Source: Pseudomonas baetica (GTDB lineage: Bacteria; Pseudomonadota; Gammaproteobacteria; Pseudomonadales; Pseudomonadaceae). Taken from it: DNA of 64,000 nt. The DNA lies in contig NZ_PHHE01000001.1 of the NCBI RefSeq assembly GCF_002813455.1, forward strand, positions 1,116,001-1,180,000. Direction: 5' to 3'. Position numbers and translations under genes: made by a program. Position 1 is the first letter of the stretch, and each line of letters opens with the position of its first letter. Shown here piece by piece: positions 19,545 to 29,876 of the stretch. The notes under the pieces were generated by a model. That model did not search any database and was not told the DNA's origin. It worked only from the letters and a program-made list of their open reading frames with translations.

Positions 19545-22500
19545 CAGCGCCTCGTTCGGCATCGGCAATGCGATCACGTTGAACGCCGGTCTGACCGTCG
19601 CGGGCAACAACGACCTGAGCCTCAACGGCATCATCGATGGCGCCGGCAACCTGACCAAAAACGGTCTGTCGGACCTGACCCTGGCCGGCAACAACACCTT
19701 CACCGGCGCGCTGAACATCGTCTCTGGCAGCGTCACCACGTTGAACAGCAATGCGCTGGGCAACACCGCAGGCGTGAATATCAGCGCTGGTGCCGGCCTG
19801 AATCTGGGCAGCGACGCCAGCCTCGGCGCGCTGACCGGCAGCGGCGACGTGCAGCTCACCGGCAGCAACACGCTGACCGTCGGCAGCGGCAACGTCACCA
19901 GCACGTTCGACGGCGGCCTCAGTGGCAGCGGTGGCCTGATCAAGGTCGGCACCGGCACCCTGAGCCTCACCGGAATCAATGGCATCACCGGCAACACCGC
20001 GATCAATGGCGGCACCGTGGATCTCAGCGGTTCGCTGGCCAGCGCGCAGGTCAACGTCAACACCGGCGGTACCCTGACCGGTACCGGTTCGGCGCTCGGT
20101 GCCATCAACATCAACAATGGCGGGCATCTGGCGCTTTCGTCGGGCAATACCTTGTCGGCAAGTGCGCTGACTCTCGGTGCCGGCAGCAACGTCGATGTGG
20201 CGCTGGGCACACCCTCGACCGCCTCGCTGATGAACATCGGCGGCAACCTCACCCTCGACGGTAATCTCAACGTCACCGACGCCGGCGGTTTCGGCGTTGG
20301 CGTGTATCGCCTGTTCAACTACACCGGTGCCCTGACCAACCTCGGTCTGGACGTGGCCAGCGTGCCGGTCGGCTACGGCCTCGGCGATCTGCTGGTGCAA
20401 ACCGGCGTGGCCAATCAGATCAACATTCAAGTCTCCGCGCCGAACAGCAACATCCGTTACTGGGACGGCAGCCAGACCATCGCCAACGGTGTGGTCGATG
20501 GCGGCAGCGGCACGTGGAATGCGGTCGGCACCAACTGGACCGACGCCAACGGTCTGGTCAATCAGCCATGGGCTGGCGACTTCGCGGTGTTCCAGGGCAC
20601 CGCCGGCACGGTGACGGTGAACGGCACGCAGGCGTTCACCGGCATGCAGTTCCTCACCGACGGCTACAACGTGGTCAACGGTGCAGCGGGACAACTCACA
20701 GCGGTCAATGGCACCGGCGGCACCACTTCGTTGCGCGTCGATCCGGGCGTGACGGCGACCATCAATGCCAATATCGATGGCAGCGGCATCCTTAATAAAC
20801 TCGACGCCGGCACGCTGGTGCTCGGTGGTGCCAACACTTATACCGGCGGCACGCAACTGGACGGCGGCAAGATCATCGTCGGCAGCAACACCGCACTCGG
20901 CACCGGAACGTTGACGGCGAATGCCGGCACGCAACTGGACAGCAACGCGGCGGTGACACTGGCCAACGCCGCAACGCTCAACGGCAATCTCACCGTGGTC
21001 GGCAGCAATGCGCTGACCCTCAATGGCGTGATTGGCGGCACGGGTGGCCTGATCAAAACCGGCACGGCGAACCTGACCCTCGGCGGCAACAATGCCTTCC
21101 TTGGCCCGGTAGCCTTGAACGCCGGAGGACTGATTCTGGCGTCGAACTCGGCGCTGGGCTCGGGCACGCTGAACGCGGCGGGCGGCACCACGCTGGATGC
21201 CGCCACCGCCGTTTCGGTCAACAACGCGGTCAATCTGGCTGGCAATCTCGGCATCGGCGGCACGGCGGATCTGACCCTTGCCGGCACAATCAACGGGGCC
21301 GGCAGCCTGACAAAAAACGGCGCGGCCAACCTGACCCTGAGCGGCAATAACAACTTCCTCGGCGGCACCACTCTGAACGCGGGCACCCTGACTGCTGGCA
21401 GCAACTCGGCACTGGGTCTGGGCAACCTGACCGTGGCGGGTGCCTCGGCGCTGGACAGCAACAGCGCGCTAAGCCTGGGCAACAACGTCGTGCTCAACGC
21501 CAATCTGAGCAACACCGGCAGCAACAATCTAACCCTCGCAGGTGTGGTCAGCGGCGCGGGTGGCTTGATCAAGGACGGCGCGTCGAACCTGACACTCAAC
21601 GGCATCAACACCTTCACCGGCGGCACCACACTGAATGCCGGTACGTTGACCCTTGGCACTGGCGGCTCTTTGGGCAGCGGCGCGCTGACCGTGGCCGGCG
21701 CTTCGACCCTCGACAACACCGCGCCACTGGTGCTGGCCAACAACCTCAACGTCAATGCCAATCTGGCTCTGGCCGGTAACAACAACCTGACCCTCGGTGG
21801 CGTGATTGCCGGCGCCGGCACGTTGACCAAGAACGGTCTGTCCGACGTGACGTTGAGCGGCAGCAACACTTTCAGCGGCACCTTCGATGTGGCGTCCGGC
21901 AGCCTGACCACACTGAGTAGCGCGGCGCTGGGCAACAACGCCACGGTCAATCTCGCGGGCGGCGCGGCGCTCAATCTCGGTGCATCGGCCAGCCTCGCCA
22001 GCCTCACTGGCAGCGGCACGGCGCTGATCGGCACGGGCAATACGTTGAGCCTGGGCGGCAACAACGTCAGCAGCACTTTCGCCGGCATCCTCAGCGGTGA
22101 CGGCAGCCTGAGCAAACTCGGCAGCGGCACCCTGACCCTCAGCGGTATCAGCGACCTGACCGGTGACACCAACGTCAACGCCGGCACCCTGCAGGTCAAC
22201 GGCTCACTGGCCAGCGGCAATGTGCTGGTCAACAGCGGCGGCACTCTCGGTGGCAACGGCACCTTGAGCGGTGCCGTGACGGTGGCCGATGGCGGGCATC
22301 TGGCGGGCGTCACCGGCAGTACGCTGAGCGTCAGGTCGCTGCTGTTCAACGGTAACTCCAACTTCGACGTCGGCCTCGGAACCCCGGTGTCCGGCGGCGG
22401 CAATGCGCTGATCAATGTTGGCGGCAACCTGACCCTCGACGGTACCCTCAACGTCAGTGATATCGGTGGTTTTGGCAGCGGCGTCTATCGCCTGATCGAC

Positions 22501-25500
22501 TACACCGGCGGCCTGACCGACAACGGCATGCTCTTCGGCACGTTACCGGGAAGCGTCAGCCCGGGCGATCTGCAACTGCAAACTGCGCTGGCCAATCAGA
22601 TCAACCTGCTGGTGACTGCACCGGGCGTCACCGTGCAGTTCTGGGACGGCAACCAACTGGTGGCCAACGGTTCCGTCGAGGGCGGCAGCGGCACTTGGGG
22701 CACCGGCACCACTAACTGGACCGACGTCAACGGCACCACCAATCAGGCCTGGACCAACAGTTTCGCAGTGTTCCAGGGCGCGGCCGGCACGGTCACTGTC
22801 AACGGCGCGCAAACCGTCACCGGCATGCAGTTCGTCACTGACGGCTACAGCCTGGTGAATGGCACGGCGGGCTCGCTGAATCTGGTCAACGGTTCGCTGG
22901 GCAATGCCACGGTGCGGGTTGACCCCAACGCCACGGCAACCATCGGTGTCGCGCTTAACGGCAGCGGCACGCTGGGCAAATACGACAGCGGTACGCTGGT
23001 GCTCAACGCCGCCAACGGCTACACCGGTGGCACCGCGCTGAACGGCGGAAAAATCGTGGTCGGCAACAACGCCGCGCTTGGCACTGGCGTGTTGACCGCT
23101 GCTGATGGCACGGCGCTGGACAGCAACGCGGCCGTCAGTCTGAGCAACGACGTGGTCGTCAACGGTGGTCTGACCGTTGCCGGTTCCAACGCCTTGACCC
23201 TCGGCGGCGTGGTCAGCGGCAGCGGCAGCCTGATCAAGGCCGGCGCTTCGAGCCTGACCCTCAACGGTAGCAACACCTACAGCGGTGGCACTCAGCTTGC
23301 GGGCGGCACGCTGATTCTCGGCAATAACAGTGCGATCAGCAGCGGGGCGCTCAACGTCACCGGCAATGGCTCCCTCGACAGCACCTCGGCGCTGCAGCTG
23401 GCGAATGCCATCAACCTTGGTGCGCAACTGACCCTGGCCGGCACCCAGAACACCACGCTGCTCGGCGCCGTCACCGGCACCGGCAGTCTGGTGAAAAACG
23501 GTACGGGTGATCTGGTGCTCAGCGGCGCCAATACCTACAGCGGTGGCACCACGCTGAACGGCGGCACCACGCGCGGCGACACCAGCAGCCTGCAAGGTGC
23601 AATCGTCAACAACGCGGTGCTGACCTTCGAGCAAAACACCGACGGCAGCTACACCGGCAACCTCACCGGCGCCGGTACGCTGAACAAAACCGGCAGCGGC
23701 CAATTGCTCCTGACTGGCAACAACAGCTTCACCGGCAACACCTCGGTGCAGGCCGGCAAACTGACCGTCAACGGCGTGCTCAACAGCGCCAATGTCAACG
23801 TTGCCAGCGGCGCAGGCATAGGTGGCAGCGGTCAATTCGCTGGCGCCGTGCAACTGGCCGACGGCGCGACTCTGGCCGGCGGCGGCACCGCGACGCCGTT
23901 GTCGGTCGGTTCGCTGGCCTTGTCCTCGGGCACCAATCTGGACTTCAGCCTCGGCTCGGCCACCAGCTCTACAACAGTGGTCAACGTCGCCGGCAACCTG
24001 ACCCTCGACGGCACGCTGAACGTCAGCAACGCCGGCGGTTTCGGTACCGGGGTGTATCAACTGTTCAGTTACGGCGGCAGCCTGACCGACAACGGTCTGG
24101 TCTACGGCAGCTTGCCGGTCTCGGCGGCCAACCTGACCCTGCAAACCGCCATCGCCAACCAGATCAACCTGCTGGTGCAAGGCTCGCCGGGTGAGGTGCA
24201 GTTCTGGAATGGCGGCACCACCAATCCCGATGGCAGCATCGGCGGCGGTAGCGGTGTGTGGGGGCCGGGCACCAACTGGACCGATCCGAGCGGCACGCAG
24301 GCCCTGGCATCAAATGGTCAGTTCGCCGTGTTCGGTGGTCAGGCGGGTACGGTTACCGTGCAGGGCAATCAGAACTTCACCGGCCTGCAATTCCTCTCCG
24401 GCGGCTACAGCCTGGTCCCGGGCGCTGGCAGTACGCTGACGCCGGTCAACGGTGCAGACGGCAGCCTCGCACCGGTGCGGGTGAATGCTGGTGGCAGCGC
24501 GGAAATTTCCACACCGCTGGTGGGCACGGGCGGCATCGAGAAGCTCGACTCCGGGACTCTGGTGTTGAGCGGCGCCAACACTTACAGCGGTGGCACGACT
24601 GTCAGCGGCGGTACGCTGGTCGGTAATACCACCAGCTTGCAAGGCAACATCCTCAACAACGCTTCGCTGTTGTTCGTGCAGAACTTCAACGGGCAATTTA
24701 ACGGGTCGTTGCGCGGGCTCGGCGCCATGCTCAAACGCGGCACGGGCACCTTGTTGTTGACCGGTGACAATCCGTTCAGCGGCACCGTGGCGGTCGATCA
24801 AGGCGTGCTGCAAGTCGGCAGCCGCTCGGCGCGTGCCTCGTTGGGTGGGCAAGTCACCGTGGCCAACGGCGCTGCGCTGAGCGGTAACGGCAGCGTCGGG
24901 TCGGTGGTCAACAATGGTCTGGTGGTTTCAGGTGGCGAGGCTGGCACCCTGAGCGTTGCCGGCAATCTGAGCAATGCGCCAACCGGTGTGTTGGCGCTGA
25001 CCATCAGTTCACCCACCGCTACACCGCTGGCAGTCGGTGGCACAGCGGCCCTTGGCGGTGGTTTGCAGGTCAATTCGCTCGCGCCGTTCACGGGTAACAC
25101 CGTGTACTCGCTGATCACCGCCGGCGGAGGTGTGACAGGCACCTTCACCAGCACGGATCTGCCGCAATACGCCTTCCTCGACAGCTCGCTGGTTTACGGC
25201 GCCGATTCGGTCAGTCTGGCGGTCAGCCGCAACGGCAACTCGTTCGCTGATGTCGCGGCCACAGGGAATCAACGCAGTACCGCTTCGGCGTTGTCGCGTA
25301 ACGGTGCGGCGGGCGCTGCGTTGCAAAACCAGATCGTCAACCTCAGCGTGGCTGGCGCGCGTAACGCCTTCGACAGTCTGTCCGGCGAAATCCACGCGAG
25401 TACCGCCAGTGCGATTCTTGAGGATTCGCGTTATGTACGCGACGCCGTAAACGATCGCATGCGCCAGCCTTCGTGCAGCGCCGCGGATGATCCACGTCGT

Positions 25501-26373
25501 GCCCTGGCGCCTGGCGATAACCAACTGAGCAGTAACGGTTGCCACGGTGAAATGGTCGGCTGGGCTCGCGCACTCGGTGCCTGGGGTGAATCGGATGGCG
25601 ACAGCAACAGCGCCAAGCTCGACCGTAACCTCAGCGGCTTCATGCTCGGCACCGACAAGCAGCTCGATGACCAGTGGCGCGTGGGCATGGCTGCCGGTTA
25701 CACCCGCAGCGATCTGGACGCGCATGATCGTCGCTCGGATGCCACGGTCGAGAGCTATCACCTGGCGGCGTACCTTAACTCGCAGTTCGATGCGCTGGCC
25801 GTGCGCCTCGGCGCGGCTTACAGCTGGCACGACATCGAGACCAAACGCGACGTCAGCGTCGGCACCTACAACGACCGCTTGAAGGCCAACTACGATGCAC
25901 GCAGCGCCCAAGTGTTCGGCGAAGTCGGTTACACCATTGAGGCCGGCGGCATTGCCCTGGAACCGTTCGCCGGTCTTGCCTACGTCAACTACGACACCGA
26001 CAAGGCCAAGGAAAAAGGCGGAGTAGGGCGCCTGAAGGCCGATGCCGATCAAGACATCACCTTCTCGACCCTCGGCCTGCGCGCCGGCAAAGTCATCACC
26101 CTGGCCAACGGCGGGCAATTCACCCCGCGTGCGGCGATCGGCTGGCGGCATGCCTTCGGCGACACCAAACCCGACGCCGACCTGACCTTCATCGACGGCG
26201 GCGCCTCGTTCAGCACTCAGGGCGTACCGATTGCCAAGGACAGTGCGATTGTCGAAGCGGGTGTCGACTTCCAGATCAGCCCGACCGGCAAACTCGGGGT
26301 CGGCTACTCGGGCCAATTGTCGAACGACAGCAATGACCACGCGATGACCATCAGCTTCAGCCTTGGCTTCTGA
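19393..26373 (+). CDS. Giant autotransporter, 3' part (passenger and beta-barrel)
   Basis: This 2,326-residue frame continues the passenger. It has further PATR repeats and three copies of a larger module (about 20450-20850, 22630-23000, 24190-24550), each containing a WDG..ANG..GGSGTW..GTNWTD block and an AVFQG.AGTVTVNG.Q..TGMQF block. It then has the C-terminal autotransporter domain: a linker with SLSGEIHASTASAILEDSRYVRDA and a 12-stranded barrel of about 280 residues (GWARALGAWGESDGDSN...) ending in MTISFSLGF. The barrel inserts in the outer membrane and displays the passenger. The first codon given is only where an open frame begins. Translation should come from the upstream part. A strong terminator follows. 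Confidence 0.9.
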   Translation: MIKNGAANLTLNGNNTFSGGTTLNGGTLTLGNANGLGTGALIVGGAATLDNSASFGIGNAITLNAGLTVAGNNDLSLNGIIDGAGNLTKNGLSDLTLAGNNTFTGALNIVSGSVTTLNSNALGNTAGVNISAGAGLNLGSDASLGALTGSGDVQLTGSNTLTVGSGNVTSTFDGGLSGSGGLIKVGTGTLSLTGINGITGNTAINGGTVDLSGSLASAQVNVNTGGTLTGTGSALGAININNGGHLALSSGNTLSASALTLGAGSNVDVALGTPSTASLMNIGGNLTLDGNLNVTDAGGFGVGVYRLFNYTGALTNLGLDVASVPVGYGLGDLLVQTGVANQINIQVSAPNSNIRYWDGSQTIANGVVDGGSGTWNAVGTNWTDANGLVNQPWAGDFAVFQGTAGTVTVNGTQAFTGMQFLTDGYNVVNGAAGQLTAVNGTGGTTSLRVDPGVTATINANIDGSGILNKLDAGTLVLGGANTYTGGTQLDGGKIIVGSNTALGTGTLTANAGTQLDSNAAVTLANAATLNGNLTVVGSNALTLNGVIGGTGGLIKTGTANLTLGGNNAFLGPVALNAGGLILASNSALGSGTLNAAGGTTLDAATAVSVNNAVNLAGNLGIGGTADLTLAGTINGAGSLTKNGAANLTLSGNNNFLGGTTLNAGTLTAGSNSALGLGNLTVAGASALDSNSALSLGNNVVLNANLSNTGSNNLTLAGVVSGAGGLIKDGASNLTLNGINTFTGGTTLNAGTLTLGTGGSLGSGALTVAGASTLDNTAPLVLANNLNVNANLALAGNNNLTLGGVIAGAGTLTKNGLSDVTLSGSNTFSGTFDVASGSLTTLSSAALGNNATVNLAGGAALNLGASASLASLTGSGTALIGTGNTLSLGGNNVSSTFAGILSGDGSLSKLGSGTLTLSGISDLTGDTNVNAGTLQVNGSLASGNVLVNSGGTLGGNGTLSGAVTVADGGHLAGVTGSTLSVRSLLFNGNSNFDVGLGTPVSGGGNALINVGGNLTLDGTLNVSDIGGFGSGVYRLIDYTGGLTDNGMLFGTLPGSVSPGDLQLQTALANQINLLVTAPGVTVQFWDGNQLVANGSVEGGSGTWGTGTTNWTDVNGTTNQAWTNSFAVFQGAAGTVTVNGAQTVTGMQFVTDGYSLVNGTAGSLNLVNGSLGNATVRVDPNATATIGVALNGSGTLGKYDSGTLVLNAANGYTGGTALNGGKIVVGNNAALGTGVLTAADGTALDSNAAVSLSNDVVVNGGLTVAGSNALTLGGVVSGSGSLIKAGASSLTLNGSNTYSGGTQLAGGTLILGNNSAISSGALNVTGNGSLDSTSALQLANAINLGAQLTLAGTQNTTLLGAVTGTGSLVKNGTGDLVLSGANTYSGGTTLNGGTTRGDTSSLQGAIVNNAVLTFEQNTDGSYTGNLTGAGTLNKTGSGQLLLTGNNSFTGNTSVQAGKLTVNGVLNSANVNVASGAGIGGSGQFAGAVQLADGATLAGGGTATPLSVGSLALSSGTNLDFSLGSATSSTTVVNVAGNLTLDGTLNVSNAGGFGTGVYQLFSYGGSLTDNGLVYGSLPVSAANLTLQTAIANQINLLVQGSPGEVQFWNGGTTNPDGSIGGGSGVWGPGTNWTDPSGTQALASNGQFAVFGGQAGTVTVQGNQNFTGLQFLSGGYSLVPGAGSTLTPVNGADGSLAPVRVNAGGSAEISTPLVGTGGIEKLDSGTLVLSGANTYSGGTTVSGGTLVGNTTSLQGNILNNASLLFVQNFNGQFNGSLRGLGAMLKRGTGTLLLTGDNPFSGTVAVDQGVLQVGSRSARASLGGQVTVANGAALSGNGSVGSVVNNGLVVSGGEAGTLSVAGNLSNAPTGVLALTISSPTATPLAVGGTAALGGGLQVNSLAPFTGNTVYSLITAGGGVTGTFTSTDLPQYAFLDSSLVYGADSVSLAVSRNGNSFADVAATGNQRSTASALSRNGAAGAALQNQIVNLSVAGARNAFDSLSGEIHASTASAILEDSRYVRDAVNDRMRQPSCSAADDPRRALAPGDNQLSSNGCHGEMVGWARALGAWGESDGDSNSAKLDRNLSGFMLGTDKQLDDQWRVGMAAGYTRSDLDAHDRRSDATVESYHLAAYLNSQFDALAVRLGAAYSWHDIETKRDVSVGTYNDRLKANYDARSAQVFGEVGYTIEAGGIALEPFAGLAYVNYDTDKAKEKGGVGRLKADADQDITFSTLGLRAGKVITLANGGQFTPRAAIGWRHAFGDTKPDADLTFIDGGASFSTQGVPIAKDSAIVEAGVDFQISPTGKLGVGYSGQLSNDSNDHAMTISFSLGF

Positions 26374-26395
26374 ATTAGGGTCGAAGCACTTTTAG

Positions 26396-26419
26396 CCGCC
26401 CGAAAGGGCGGTTTTTTTT
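26396..26419 (+). terminator. Rho-independent terminator of the autotransporter gene
   Basis: Stem CCGCCC/GGGCGG with a GAAA tetraloop followed by eight T, starting 23 bases after the stop codon. Confidence 0.95.
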
Positions 26420-26467
26420 GCCTGCAAATTCTTTGGCAACACGATGCTTGTGGTGACTGTTCGATTG

Positions 26468-26537
26468 CCTTCGCGAGCAGGCTCGCTCCCACAGGGGAGT
26501 GCGGGGCAAACGTGGGAGCGAGCCTGCTCGCGAAGGG
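26468..26537. repeat. REP pair, outward-facing order
   Basis: A CGCGAGCAGGCTCGCTCCC copy is followed by a GGGAGCGAGCCTGCTCGCG copy. The order is reversed compared with most pairs here. It lies between the autotransporter terminator and selD. Confidence 0.85.
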
Positions 26538-26613
26538 GCCGCTCAGTCAGTGCAAAAATCTGCTGCCTCGCGCTCTGCTAGAATCGCCCCCATCAACAGC
26601 CTGAGACTGACCC

Positions 26614-27648
26614 ATGAGCGAGCCGATTCGTCTGACCCAATACAGCCACGGCGCCGGTTGCGGCTGCAAGATTTCCCCGCAGGTGCTGGAGGTGATTCTG
26701 GCCGGCAGCGGCGCGCAGAACCTTGATCCGAAACTGTGGGTCGGCAATGCCTCGCGCGATGACGCGGCCGTGTACGAGATCGATGCCGAGCGCGGTGTGG
26801 TGTCGACCACTGACTTTTTCATGCCGATTGTCGATGACCCCTTCGACTTCGGCCGTATCGCCGCGACCAATGCGATCAGCGACATCTATGCGATGGGCGG
26901 TGATCCGTTGATGGCGATTGCGATCCTCGGCTGGCCGGTGAATGTGCTGGCGCCGGAGGTCGCACGGGAAGTGATTCGGGGTGGGCGTGCAGTGTGCGAC
27001 GCCGCTGGCATCCCCCTGGCGGGCGGGCATTCGATCGATGCGCCGGAGCCGATCTTTGGCCTCGCGGTCACCGGCCTTGTGGAAAAACGCCACATGAAGC
27101 GCAACGACACCGCCACCGCCGGTTGCCTGCTGTACCTGACCAAACCGCTGGGTATCGGCATCCTCACCACCGCCGAGAAGAAGGGCAAGTTGCGCCTCAG
27201 CGACGTCGGTGTCGCCCGCGACTGGATGTGTACGCTGAACAAGCCCGGCAGTCGCTTCGGCAAGCTGGCCGGTGTCACCGCGATGACCGACGTCACCGGT
27301 TTCGGTTTGCTCGGGCATCTGGTGGAAATGGCCGATGGCAGCCAACTGACCGCGCGTATCCGTTATGACCTGGTGCCGCGTCTGGACAGCGTCGAGTATT
27401 ACCTCGATCAGGGCTGCGTCCCCGGCGGCACGCTGCGCAACTTCGACAGTTATTCGAGCAAGGTCGGCCGTGTGCAGGAGCTGCACAAACGCGTGCTCTG
27501 CGACCCGCAAACCAGTGGCGGTCTGTTGATCGCCGTCACGCCTGAAGGCAATGATGAGTTCCTCGCGGTCGCCGCCGAACTGGGCCTGAACCTGGCGCCG
27601 ATTGGCGAACTGGTTGAGCGACAGACGAACGCAGTCGAGGTGATTTGA
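26614..27648 (+). CDS. selD: Selenide, water dikinase (selenophosphate synthase)
   Basis: A 344-residue enzyme that makes selenophosphate from selenide and ATP, the selenium donor for selenocysteine and 2-selenouridine. The N-terminal loop [12 protein letters not shown] contains the catalytic Cys16 and Lys19 (E. coli Cys17 and Lys20). The residue is Cys, not selenocysteine. [28 protein letters not shown] and [10 protein letters not shown] belong to the metal/ATP sites of the PurM-like fold. The stop codon overlaps the ATG of selU (TGATG), so the two are an operon for selenium modification of tRNA. Confidence 0.97.
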   Translation: MSEPIRLTQYSHGAGCGCKISPQVLEVILAGSGAQNLDPKLWVGNASRDDAAVYEIDAERGVVSTTDFFMPIVDDPFDFGRIAATNAISDIYAMGGDPLMAIAILGWPVNVLAPEVAREVIRGGRAVCDAAGIPLAGGHSIDAPEPIFGLAVTGLVEKRHMKRNDTATAGCLLYLTKPLGIGILTTAEKKGKLRLSDVGVARDWMCTLNKPGSRFGKLAGVTAMTDVTGFGLLGHLVEMADGSQLTARIRYDLVPRLDSVEYYLDQGCVPGGTLRNFDSYSSKVGRVQELHKRVLCDPQTSGGLLIAVTPEGNDEFLAVAAELGLNLAPIGELVERQTNAVEVI

Positions 27649-28751
27649 TGCTCCGCGACTGCACTGATTACCGTGACATCTTCCTCAACGACCGGCCGCT
27701 GATGGACGCCCGCGCGCCGGTCGAGTTTCACAAAGGCGCGTTTCCCGGCGTGATCAATCTGCCGCTGATGAACGACATCGAGCGGCAGAAGATCGGCACC
27801 TGCTACAAACTGCACGGGCAGCAAGCGGCCATCGAATTGGGTCATCAACTGGTGTCCGGCGCGGTGAAGGCCGAGCGCATCCAGGCCTGGGCCGACTTCG
27901 CCCGAAGCCATCCCGAGGGTTATCTCTATTGTTTTCGTGGCGGCTTGCGCTCGCAGATCACCCAGCAGTGGCTGCGTGACGAAGCCGGCATTGACTATCC
28001 GCGCGTCGGCGGCGGTTACAAGGCGATGCGCAATTTCCTGATCGATACCCTTGAGCACGCCATCACGCAGTGTGATTTCGTTTTGCTCGGCGGCATGACC
28101 GGCACGGGTAAAACCGAAGTGCTGGTGCAGTTGCAAAACGGGCTGGATCTGGAAGGGCATGCCAATCATCGCGGTTCCAGTTTCGGCAAACGTGCCACGG
28201 GGCAGCCGTCGAATATCGATTTTGAGAACCGTCTGGCCATCGACATTCTCAAGAAACGCGACGCCGGTATCGGCCAGTTTGTGCTGGAAGACGAGAGCCG
28301 GGTGGTGGGCAGTTGTGCGTTGCCGCTACCGTTGTATCAAGGCATGCAGCAGTACCCGATGGTTTGGCTGGAGGACAGTTTTGCCGATCGTGTCGAGCGC
28401 ATCCTGCGTGATTACGTGGTGGATTTGTCGGCGGAGTTTTCGCAGGTGCATGGCGAGGAAGGCTTTGCGTCGTTCTCCGAGCGCTTGCTGGAGAGCCTGA
28501 ACAACGTGCAGAAGCGCCTCGGTGGTGAGCGGCATCGACGGATGTTCGATCTGATGGAAGCGGCGTTGGCCGAGCAGGCGCGCAGTGGCGCGGTGGATCT
28601 GCATCGCGGCTGGATCGAGGGGTTGCTGCACGAGTATTACGACCCGATGTATGTGTTTCAGCGGGAGAAGAAGGGCGGGCGGATCGAGTTTGCGGGGGAG
28701 CGCGCGGCGGTTATCGAATATTTGCGCGAGCGGGTCAGTCTGAAAGATTAA
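27648..28751 (+). CDS. selU: tRNA 2-selenouridine synthase
   Basis: A 367-residue protein that replaces the sulfur of 2-thiouridine at the tRNA wobble position with selenium, using selenophosphate from SelD. An N-terminal rhodanese domain carries the catalytic Cys95 in [10 protein letters not shown], and a C-terminal P-loop domain carries [12 protein letters not shown] near 147-158. The ATG at 27648 overlaps the selD stop. A TTG three bases earlier is in frame but less likely. Also known as mnmH or ybbB. No selA, selB or selC is visible, so this window shows only the tRNA branch. Confidence 0.95.
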   Translation: MLRDCTDYRDIFLNDRPLMDARAPVEFHKGAFPGVINLPLMNDIERQKIGTCYKLHGQQAAIELGHQLVSGAVKAERIQAWADFARSHPEGYLYCFRGGLRSQITQQWLRDEAGIDYPRVGGGYKAMRNFLIDTLEHAITQCDFVLLGGMTGTGKTEVLVQLQNGLDLEGHANHRGSSFGKRATGQPSNIDFENRLAIDILKKRDAGIGQFVLEDESRVVGSCALPLPLYQGMQQYPMVWLEDSFADRVERILRDYVVDLSAEFSQVHGEEGFASFSERLLESLNNVQKRLGGERHRRMFDLMEAALAEQARSGAVDLHRGWIEGLLHEYYDPMYVFQREKKGGRIEFAGERAAVIEYLRERVSLKD

Positions 28752-28767
28752 GGCTGGTTTACCGGCC

Positions 28768-28861
28768 TCTTCGCGAGCAGGCTCGCTCCCACAGGAGATC
28801 TGAGTCAGGCACTGATTTGTGATCGACACAGATCCAGTGTGGGAGCGAGCCTGCTCGCGAA
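28768..28861. repeat. REP pair, outward-facing order
   Basis: A CGCGAGCAGGCTCGCTCCCAC copy followed by GTGGGAGCGAGCCTGCTCGCG, between convergent selU and the phosphatase gene. Confidence 0.85.
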
Positions 28862-28886
28862 TGGATCTTCCCAGCCCGCACAAAAC

Positions 28887-29561
28887 TCAAGTCGGGCAAG
28901 ATTCCTTGCCATTATCCAGCCCCTGCTTGTAGCTGTGGCTCTGCAAACTGGCCTTGCCGTTGTGCCAGGTCAGGGTCAGCACATACAGCGAATCAAAGTC
29001 GCTGCCAGACCAGTCATCGGTAATGTTCTGTTTCTCGCCGACCGCTTTGCCTGCCACCTTGTTGATCAGCTCCGGCAGATAACCATGTGACCACGCGGTG
29101 TAGATCGTCGAGTTGTGATACTTGTCATCGAGCAGTTCGCGGGCCAGATCGCTGGTGTCATTGGCCGAGAATTCGATGTTCACCGGCAGGCCAAGCTTGA
29201 TCGCGGCCGGGCTGATGGTCATCAGCGGGCGAATGTAGCTGTAGGAATTGTCCAGCTCGCCTTCCTCGACATTGCGCGTCGGGTTGGCGGCGAACACGTA
29301 GTCAGCCTTACCGAATTTTTCCGGCAGCAAGGTCGACAGATCGATGGCGCGGTTCAGGCCCTGGCAGTTGAGCTGGCCGAGACCGCCCTCGGGTTTCTCC
29401 GCGTGACGCAGGAACACCAGGGTCTGCGTGCCGTCCACCGGTTGCGCGCGGCTTTCGCTGGATTCCAGCGACAGGAACAACGCGCTGACCGCCAACAGGG
29501 AGGGCAGGGCCACATAGGCGCGGTGTTTGAAGCGTTTGGCGAAACTCATAAGGTTCGTCAT
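28887..29561 (-). CDS. Histidine phosphatase family protein, exported
   Basis: A 224-residue protein with an N-terminal hydrophobic signal or anchor (YVALPSLLAVSALFLSL). It also has the catalytic motif of the histidine phosphatase superfamily, LVFLRHAEKPEGG at about 48-60, where the His is phosphorylated. A second family His lies in TAWSHGYLPELINK. The substrate is unknown. Proteins of this short RHAEKP type are often annotated only as histidine phosphatase family. The start could also be the internal ATG four codons later (MSFAKRF). It is a single gene, convergent with selU. Confidence 0.82.
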   Translation of the reverse strand: MTNLMSFAKRFKHRAYVALPSLLAVSALFLSLESSESRAQPVDGTQTLVFLRHAEKPEGGLGQLNCQGLNRAIDLSTLLPEKFGKADYVFAANPTRNVEEGELDNSYSYIRPLMTISPAAIKLGLPVNIEFSANDTSDLARELLDDKYHNSTIYTAWSHGYLPELINKVAGKAVGEKQNITDDWSGSDFDSLYVLTLTWHNGKASLQSHSYKQGLDNGKESCPT

Positions 29562-29876
29562 GAAATAAAAGATTCTTTAGCGTGTTCGGTTAAGGCTGAC
29601 AAACCTTTACACCGCAGGCTCCCAGCACCGGGTGTTTTCCATGTCGTAGTGCGCTTTCCTTTGCGAAAGGCATAACTCAGAGTCCTCTGAGGCCGGTTGG
29701 TTCGATCGGCACAAGTGCGCAGCACTCTAGCGGCAACCCGCAATGGCCTGTGCGCAGGTTAGCGACAGGATGTTGCGAATTTAAGTAAGCACTTGGTCGC
29801 CTGCGAAAAGAACCCGCGCTAGAGCGGATGATCCTGGATTATGCTCAGGCCTTTCATTTGTGACTGGATGCTTCCC
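29562..29876. other. Intergenic region, divergent promoters
   Basis: Between the phosphatase and GST genes, which point away from each other. A short hairpin-like block (CTTTCCTTTGCGAAAGGC at about 29651-29669) is visible. No other RNA gene or operator was recognised. Confidence 0.5.

Noticed and set aside
18633..22451. Several long minus-strand open frames across the autotransporter (for example 18633-20318, 20838-22451)
   Set aside because: The plus strand has a clear autotransporter with signal peptide, repeats and barrel. The opposite frames are low-complexity (Ala/Pro/Val/Leu-rich) reflections of the repeats.
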